Assembly: GCA_000438295.1 (NCBI GenBank)
Contig: FR901086.1
Coordinates: forward strand, 1-26,184
DNA length: 26,184 nt
Direction of reading: 5' to 3'
From: Clostridium sp. CAG:451
Lineage (GTDB): Bacteria > Bacillota_I > Bacilli_A > RF39 > UBA660
Part shown: positions 20,842-26,184 of the stretch, one piece after another
How positions within the stretch are numbered: the stretch's first letter is position 1
Layout: each line of letters starts with the position of its first letter
Translations under genes and position numbers: made by a program
Notes under the pieces: model-generated
What the model was told of the DNA's origin: nothing
Seen by the model: only the letters and a program-made list of their open reading frames with translations
The model's database searches: none

Positions 20842-22473
20842 ATGTTTGTTAAAATCATTTTATTATTTATAATTACAATTTTAATTATTATTAAATCTAA
20901 GAAAAACTTGCATATGTTACAACAAAATTTATATAATGAAAATAATCGTTATCTAAAATGGGTATTAAATAATAGTAGTAACTTTGTAACCTTAGAATTT
21001 ATTTGTCTAATAATAGTCTCTTTAGCTAATTGCTTTTTAACAACTAATAAAACTATAGCTCTAGTATTTAATCTTTTAGCTAGTATTTTATATTTAGCTT
21101 TTATCGTGAAATTTCGTAATGATATAAAAAAGGAACAAGTTAAAAAACCATTAGTAATAACTTCTAGAGTAAAAAGATTAATGGTAACAGAAACTATTCT
21201 TTACCTTATTCCATTAGTTATTATGATTATGTTGAGAAATGATTTGGTTTATAGTAGTTTCATGATTTTTATCTATGCTTTAATGAGTTATTTAAATGTA
21301 TTTGTTTTAGGACTAGCTAACTTTATAAATAAGTATACCTTAGAAAAATATGTATATTATCATTTTAAACATATGGCTATGAGGAAACTTCATAGTATGG
21401 AAAGTTTGAAAGTAGTAGGAATTACTGGTAGTTATGGAAAGACTAGTAGTAAAAATATTTTAGCAGATATATTAAATATTAAGTATGTAACTCTTCCAAC
21501 TCCTAAGAACTTAAATACTCCTTATGGACTTATCATTACTATTAATAATCATTTAGATAAGTTTACGGAAGTATTTATTGCTGAGATGGGTGCTTATAAA
21601 ACAGGGGAGATTAAACAACTTTGTGATATGGTTAAACCAAAGTATGGTATTTTAACTAAAATAGGTACTGCTCACTTAGAAACATTTGGTAGTGAAGAAA
21701 ATATTCAAAAAACAAAGTTTGAACTAATTGAATCATTACCACTTGATGGAATTGGTGTTTTAAATAGAGATGATCCTAAACAAGTAAGTTATAAATTAAA
21801 AAATAAATGTAAAATACTTTGGATTGGTATAGAAAATAAAGATGTAGATGTTTATGCTAGTGATATTAAATGTTCAAGTATTGGTACTAGTTTTAAAGTT
21901 AAGTTTAAAAATGAAGCTAAAGAATATAAATTTGAAACTAGACTTTTAGGTAACCATAATGTTTATAATATTTTAGCAGGACTTGCTCTAGGATATGAAT
22001 TTGGTATTCCAATAGAAAAACTACAACAATCAGTTAAAACTATTAAACCAGTAGAACATCGTCTAGAACTAAAAAGACTTGGAACATTCTATCAAATCGA
22101 TGATGCATATAACTCTAATCCAGTTGGAGCAAAAGGTGCAATTGACGTCTTAGCAATGATGCCAGGAGTTAAAATAGTAGTAACACCTGGAATGGTAGAG
22201 TTGGGAGATAAAGAAGATTATTATAATGAAAAATTTGGTGAACAAATAGCAGAAGAAGGCAATATTGATTATGTTGTTTTAATTGGTAAGAAGAAAACAC
22301 TACCTATTAAAAAAGGATTAGAAAATAAAAATTATAATATGGATAATGTTATTGTTTACAATGATGTAAAAGAAGCATACAATTTTATTAGAGGTATTAA
22401 GACAAAAGAAGAAGTGTATGCTTTATTTGAAAATGATTTACCAGATACCTATAATGAGAAAGAAAGAGGATGA
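20842..22473 (+). CDS. murF: MurF-type ligase fused to an N-terminal membrane domain
   Basis: This 543-residue protein is related to UDP-N-acetylmuramoyl-tripeptide--D-alanyl-D-alanine ligase, which joins D-Ala-D-Ala to the peptidoglycan precursor with ATP. Residues 1-165 hold about five hydrophobic helices absent from classical MurF (about 450 residues). The Mur ligase part follows: ATP loop GITGSYGKTSS (193-203, Lys200), EMGAYKTGEI, GTAHLETFGS, and the domain-3 box EHRLELKR with DDAYNSNP. All main Mur ligase motifs are present. Ddl, which makes its D-Ala-D-Ala substrate, overlaps the 3' end region (stop 22473, Ddl start 22479), so product and user are cotranscribed. The membrane domain may hold precursor synthesis near MraY. 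A MurF-like paralogue with another amino-acid substrate cannot be excluded. Confidence 0.85.
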   Translation: MFVKIILLFIITILIIIKSKKNLHMLQQNLYNENNRYLKWVLNNSSNFVTLEFICLIIVSLANCFLTTNKTIALVFNLLASILYLAFIVKFRNDIKKEQVKKPLVITSRVKRLMVTETILYLIPLVIMIMLRNDLVYSSFMIFIYALMSYLNVFVLGLANFINKYTLEKYVYYHFKHMAMRKLHSMESLKVVGITGSYGKTSSKNILADILNIKYVTLPTPKNLNTPYGLIITINNHLDKFTEVFIAEMGAYKTGEIKQLCDMVKPKYGILTKIGTAHLETFGSEENIQKTKFELIESLPLDGIGVLNRDDPKQVSYKLKNKCKILWIGIENKDVDVYASDIKCSSIGTSFKVKFKNEAKEYKFETRLLGNHNVYNILAGLALGYEFGIPIEKLQQSVKTIKPVEHRLELKRLGTFYQIDDAYNSNPVGAKGAIDVLAMMPGVKIVVTPGMVELGDKEDYYNEKFGEQIAEEGNIDYVVLIGKKKTLPIKKGLENKNYNMDNVIVYNDVKEAYNFIRGIKTKEEVYALFENDLPDTYNEKERG

Positions 22474-22478
22474 TTAAG

Positions 22479-23696
22479 ATGAGAATAAAAGTAGGTGTTA
22501 TTTTTGGGGGAGAAAGTGTAGAACACGAAGTTAGTATAATTACGGCTGTTCAAGCCATGAATAAAATTAATCAAGATAAATATCAAATCGTACCAATATA
22601 TATTACAAAAGATGGTGAGTGGTATACAGGAGATATGCTTTTTGATGTTGAAAGTTATCAAGATTTAGGTCTTATTAAGAAATATGCAAGTAATGTTGTC
22701 TTATATAAGAAAGATAATCAATTTGTATTACAAAGTAAAGGATTCTTTAAAAAGATTGTTACCGATATTGATATAGCATTTCCAATTACTCACGGTACCA
22801 ATGTAGAAGATGGAGTATTACAAGGATATTTACAAACAGTAGGGGTTCCTTATGTTGGACCTAATGTTTATGCAGGAGTAGTAGGACAGGATAAAGTTTA
22901 TATGCGTGATATCTTTAAAGCTAATGATATATCTATTCCTAACTATACTTGGTTTTATGATTCAGACTATAAAGATAATAGTGATAAAATAATTAAAAAG
23001 ATAGAAAAGCTAAATTATCCAGTAATTATTAAACCAGCTACTACTGGTAGTAGTATTGGTATTAGTACTGCTAAAGATAAAAAAGAATTAGAAAAAGCCA
23101 TAGATGAAGCTATTAACTATGACTCTAAGATTATTGTTGAAGAAATGATTCCTAACTTAATGGAGGTTAATATCTCTGTACTAGGTAATCATGCATCTCA
23201 AGAAGTTAGTGTTATAGAGGAAGTACTATCTACTCATAACTTCTTAACCTTTGAAGAAAAATATGTCGGTAGTAGTAAAGTTAAGGGAAAACTTGGAGCA
23301 AAGTTAGCACCTCGTAAAGGATCTAAAGGAATGGCTAGTGCATCACGTAAAATACCAGCTGACCTAACTGATAAGATGCAAAAAGAAGTAGAAGATTTAG
23401 CTGTTAGAGTATTTAAAGCACTAGGTAGTAGTGGAGTAGCTAGAATTGATATGCTAGTTGATAAAAAAGCAAAGAAGGTTTATGTTAATGAAATAAACTC
23501 GATTCCAGGAAGTCTTGCTTTCTATCTATGGGATAAAAAAGGAATGGACTATACTACTTTATTAGATGAAATGATTAATATAGCAGTAAAAGATTATAAA
23601 ACTAGAACTAGTAAAGTTCATACATTTGATAACAATATTCTACAAGGATTTGCTAATAATAATGGTTTGAAGGGTATGAAAGGAAAAGTTAAATAA
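22479..23696 (+). CDS. ddl: D-alanine--D-alanine ligase
   Basis: This 405-residue cytoplasmic ATP-grasp enzyme condenses two D-Ala for peptidoglycan. The N-terminus has VGVIFGGESVEHEVS with the conserved Glu15. The ATP-binding region has DKVYMRDIF and the PVIIKPATTGSSIGIS loop. Late in the protein VNEINSIPGS carries the metal-binding Glu and Asn. The omega loop reads EEKYVGSSK and then carries a lysine-rich stretch (VKGKLGAKLAPRKG) before SKGMASASRKIPAD. In relatives I recall, SK runs directly into KGMAS, so this may be an insertion of about 14 residues. The Tyr in KYV fits the D-Ala-D-Ala rather than D-Ala-D-Lac type. I chose ATG 22479, since AGAGGA (22464-22469) is well spaced from it and touches ATG 22470. 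Likely essential. Confidence 0.93.
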   Translation: MRIKVGVIFGGESVEHEVSIITAVQAMNKINQDKYQIVPIYITKDGEWYTGDMLFDVESYQDLGLIKKYASNVVLYKKDNQFVLQSKGFFKKIVTDIDIAFPITHGTNVEDGVLQGYLQTVGVPYVGPNVYAGVVGQDKVYMRDIFKANDISIPNYTWFYDSDYKDNSDKIIKKIEKLNYPVIIKPATTGSSIGISTAKDKKELEKAIDEAINYDSKIIVEEMIPNLMEVNISVLGNHASQEVSVIEEVLSTHNFLTFEEKYVGSSKVKGKLGAKLAPRKGSKGMASASRKIPADLTDKMQKEVEDLAVRVFKALGSSGVARIDMLVDKKAKKVYVNEINSIPGSLAFYLWDKKGMDYTTLLDEMINIAVKDYKTRTSKVHTFDNNILQGFANNNGLKGMKGKVK

Positions 23697-23701
23697 ATAG
23701 A

Positions 23702-23792
23702 AATGAAAGAAAGTAAAGGACTGACTATAAATTGTCTAAAGTTTAATTGGCCAATAAGAGTAGTTTATAGAAGGTAACTGCTTTCTTTTATT
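23702..23792 (+). other. Structured intergenic element (nested inverted repeats)
   Basis: AATGAAAGAAAG (23702-23713) pairs with CTTTCTTTTATT (23781-23792), 12 bp with one G-U pair. Inside it CTATAAA (23725-23731) pairs with TTTATAG (23764-23770), and between them lies the palindrome ATTGGCCAAT (23746-23755). It could be a large terminator for ddl or a structured RNA. No promoter was found inside. Confidence 0.45.
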
Positions 23793-23842
23793 GTAGATTA
23801 AAATAAAAAGAGCTATTTTATGATGTTAGGAAAGGGGTATCT

Positions 23843-25601
23843 ATGAAAACATTACTGGAGAAACTATTTAAAACAAATATATCAATCAGTTATATGTTCA
23901 TTCTTTTTGGAATATGTGCTTTAATGATGGTAGGTTATTTTTCTTATGCTTGGTTTACTGTATAAGGAGTACAAAAGTATAGTGTAGTAACTGGTAATTT
24001 AACAGCTACATTAGTAATAGGAGATTAATGGAGCAGGAATAATTAGTTATACGCCAACGACTAATCAAGATGTTATTATTATAAAAGTGACAAATACTAG
24101 CAATCGAGATGCTAAAAACTCAATTTATTATTATGATTTAACAGATACTAATATAGTAGTAGGATATGCAGCAGATAGTGAAAATATCCCACTTACTACT
24201 GGAGTAGTAGTTGAAAAAAATAAGAGTCTAACTTATAAAATAGTAATAATTAATTCTAAGGGAAAAGAGATACAAATAGGCTCATCTATGGGATTAATAA
24301 ATGATAACTTATCTTTACCTGTTAATGCTAAAGAGATAGTAAAAACGGAGGACAGTTATTGTCAGGATAATGGTTTTACTACGTTATCCGATTGTATGTT
24401 AGTAATTGCTAATCATGAAGCATCAGCTGATGCAGCCAAAACTGCTATAAAAGCCAAAGGAACACCAGACTTTACAAAAGTAGCAACAACCGATGAAGGC
24501 TTATATATGGCAGAAGATGATGAGGGAGAAAGTTATTACTATAGGGGAGCAGTTAAAAATAACTATGTATCTTTTGCAGGATTTATCTGGAGAATAATCA
24601 GACGTAATGGAGATGGTTCTATTAGAATGATCTATTCTGGTAAAAACACAGTAGATACAGGAGATGCTGTTACTATAGGAACTTCAGTATTTAATGATAA
24701 GTATTGGGATTCAACTTATGTTGGCTATAAATATAATGAAGACTTTTCGTTACATGAAAGTAATGGAACTACTGAATATAACTGGTTTACAAATACGCAA
24801 AAATATAATTTTGGTACAGGATATACGTTTGATCAATCAACTAAGAAATTTACTTTAACTGGAAATATAAAAGAGTTAACATGGAATGATAATCATGATG
24901 AAATAGTAAATAATCAGTTATATAGCTGTTTAAATACAAGTTGTAATGTAGTATATAAAATCGTTGGGTATGATAGTGCTACTGAAATGAAAGTACAACC
25001 AATAAGTTATAGTTCAAATAGTTTATTAACAGCTCAAACTAATAAGACTGATTCACCTATTAAAACTACACTAGATAATTGGTATAAAACAAGTTTGACA
25101 AGTTATAATGATAAATTAGCAGATGAGGCATTTTGTAGTGATAGAAGTATAGCAAGCGGAACTGGTTATACTACAGATTCTTATACGTTTTATGGAGCAT
25201 TTGCTCGTTTAAAAGATAATAAAACCCCAAGTTTAAAATGTAGTCAGAATAATGATAAATTTAAAATGTCAAATGAAAGCGCTAAACTAGATTATCCAGT
25301 AGGGTTAATTTTAGCTGATGAGGTAGCTTTTGTTGGAGGAAGAGGTTACTATAATGGAGAATACTCACCAAATAGTAATTATTACCTATATAATGGTATG
25401 TATTTCTGGACGTTCTCTCCGTCTTATTTTGAGCCTCGCTACTCGAATGCTCGTGTTTGGTTTGTGATGCCATCAGGTAGTTTAAATCCAGGGTATGGTG
25501 TAACAAATTCCTTCGGCGTCCGTCCTGTTATAAATTTAAGAGCTGATACAGCAATAACTAAGGGAGATGGATCATCACTAAATCCATTTGTAGTATCTTA
25601 G
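23843..25601 (+). pseudogene. SipW-type/DUF6273 surface protein gene with stop and frameshift
   Basis: ATG 23843, after AGGAAAGGGG, encodes a signal anchor ending GYFSYAWFTV, the same pattern as the gene at 6848. TAA at 23963-23965 then stops it. The same frame continues as GVQKYSVVTGNLTATLVIGD, typical of the strand-rich part of this family, up to a second TAA at 24026. From there the family sequence (NGAGIISYTPTTNQ) goes on in another frame, open to 25601. One extra T near 24025-24026 would explain the shift. The downstream 525 or so codons are intact and end in a DUF6273-like module: FIWRIIRRNGDGS, FWTFSPSY, a variable tip, FGVRPVINLRAD, NPFVVS. A GTG at 24087 could start a protein, but it would lack the export signal and has no Shine-Dalgarno. 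Two sequencing errors are the alternative. Confidence 0.75.
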
Positions 25602-25649
25602 AAAGTGTATAAAACAAAATGATTTCTGAAGGATAGTAGAAAAAGTGGA

Positions 25650-25678
25650 TTGAATAGTTATCTAAAATTTGGTAGAAT
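25650..25678 (+). promoter_or_regulatory. Promoter of the TasA-like gene
   Basis: TTGAAT (25650-25655), a 17-bp spacer and TAGAAT (25673-25678) give a start about 170 bp ahead of the gene, leaving a long leader that contains a terminator hairpin. Confidence 0.55.
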
Positions 25679-25781
25679 TAAAGTGTTAAAAATAGCAATA
25701 GATAGTTATTACTAGAAAAAAGGTATATTTAATTTGCAAATCAATAAAAAAATAAAAGAAAGTAAAAGTATCTTGCTTATG

Positions 25782-25824
25782 AGTAAAAAACATAGAATGG
25801 TGATATAGTTCTGTGTTTTTTACT
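25782..25824 (+). terminator. Long hairpin terminator in the leader of the TasA-like gene
   Basis: AGTAAAAAACATAGAA (25782-25797) pairs with TTCTGTGTTTTTTACT (25809-25824), 16 bp with one G-U pair and an 11-base loop. The T-run lies inside the stem. It stands 28 bp before the next start. It could end transcripts from the pseudogene or attenuate the next gene. Confidence 0.65.
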
Positions 25825-25852
25825 AAAAAAGGAAAGAAAGGGAAGAGATATA

Positions 25853-26184
25853 ATGAATAAGGAAAGGATAAAAGATATTTTAACAATAGGAATTTCAGTC
25901 TTTATGTTGGTAGTAGTAATAGGGATAAGTTATTCAGCTTTTACTTATAGCGGATTAGGTAAGAAAGAAAATAAAATTACTACTGGGGATATTACTATGT
26001 TATATACAGAAAGTAGTAACACTATCACTATGAATAATGCACTACCAACAACTGATAATACAGGAAAAACAAGAAAGAATGCAGGAGAATACTTTGATTT
26101 TACTGTAAAATCATCAATTACAGGTAATACTGATATTAATTATGAGATAGCAGCTAAAGAAGAAACAGGTAATACTTTTAGTGG
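25853..26184 (+). CDS. TasA/camelysin-like exported protein, 3' end outside window
   Basis: Only the first 110 codons are present. ATG 25853 follows AAAGGGAAGAG. Residues 10-30 form a hydrophobic helix (TIGISVFMLVVVIGISYSAF). It is followed by ITTGDITMLYTESSNTITM and a strand-rich part (GEYFDFTVKSSITGNTDI). The ISYSAF end of the helix and the TGDI strand are the pattern of SipW-cognate, TasA-like secreted fibre or surface proteins. It is the third such gene in the window, which makes a shared export signal peptidase likely in this genome, though none is in the window. Lacking the rest, I cannot tell whether it ends in a DUF6273-like module. Confidence 0.7.
   Translation, partial: MNKERIKDILTIGISVFMLVVVIGISYSAFTYSGLGKKENKITTGDITMLYTESSNTITMNNALPTTDNTGKTRKNAGEYFDFTVKSSITGNTDINYEIAAKEETGNTFS

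Noticed and set aside
24087..25601. An independent gene starting at GTG 24087
   Set aside because: It has no Shine-Dalgarno and would lack the export signal. The family sequence continues upstream through 24027 and, in another frame, back to the ATG at 23843.
25686..25886. Minus-strand frame in the leader of the TasA-like gene
   Set aside because: It is Phe- and Tyr-rich as expected from AT-rich DNA, crosses the terminator hairpin, and has no ribosome site.

Overview
This is an AT-rich stretch from a low-GC Gram-positive bacterium. The best fit is an uncultured gut Bacillota of the Bacilli/Erysipelotrichia/RF39 kind. The evidence is a PolC-type replicative polymerase, peptidoglycan genes (MurF, Ddl), a sortase with a thioester adhesin, an LtaS-like enzyme, and several surface proteins with SipW-type signal anchors. 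TGA serves as a stop codon, so the code is standard and this is not a wall-less mycoplasma. The taxonomic placement is inference; no rRNA or tRNA is visible.

Layout. (1) 1-6771, cell-surface block: the 3' part of a BspA-like repeat protein; a thioester/Cna-B adhesin ending in a VPNTK sorting signal; its sortase; a five-helix membrane protein; an LtaS-like phosphoglycerol transferase; and a small membrane-anchored protein. (2) 6848-8686: a SipW-type surface protein with two DUF6273-like modules whose tips look hypervariable. (3) 8803-9528: RluB/RsuA-family pseudouridine synthase. (4) 9682-10040: a gene-poor gap that seems to hold a compact type I toxin-antitoxin locus. It has a 30-residue hydrophobic peptide on the minus strand, a convergent short RNA on the plus strand, overlapping 3' ends, a hairpin hiding the toxin Shine-Dalgarno, and toxin mRNA ends that are complementary to each other. 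(5) 10077-10331, minus strand: a ferredoxin with a fresh 63-bp internal duplication. (6) 10447-20042, a same-strand run: a tail-anchored acidic protein, a DUF4143 ATPase behind three 15-bp operator-like repeats, an unknown protein, PolC, a probable cysteine-peptidase-fold protein, a tiny membrane protein and a GGDEF protein. (7) 20106-23696: alpha/beta hydrolase, membrane-anchored MurF and Ddl, which together make and attach the D-Ala-D-Ala end of the peptidoglycan stem. (8) 23843-26184: a second SipW-type/DUF6273 gene broken by a stop and a frameshift, then the start of a TasA-like gene.

The two observations most worth following are the type I toxin-antitoxin locus and the compositionally distinct, probably diversified C-terminal tips of the DUF6273-type surface proteins. 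The tips resemble diversity-generating retroelement targets, although no reverse transcriptase lies in the window.
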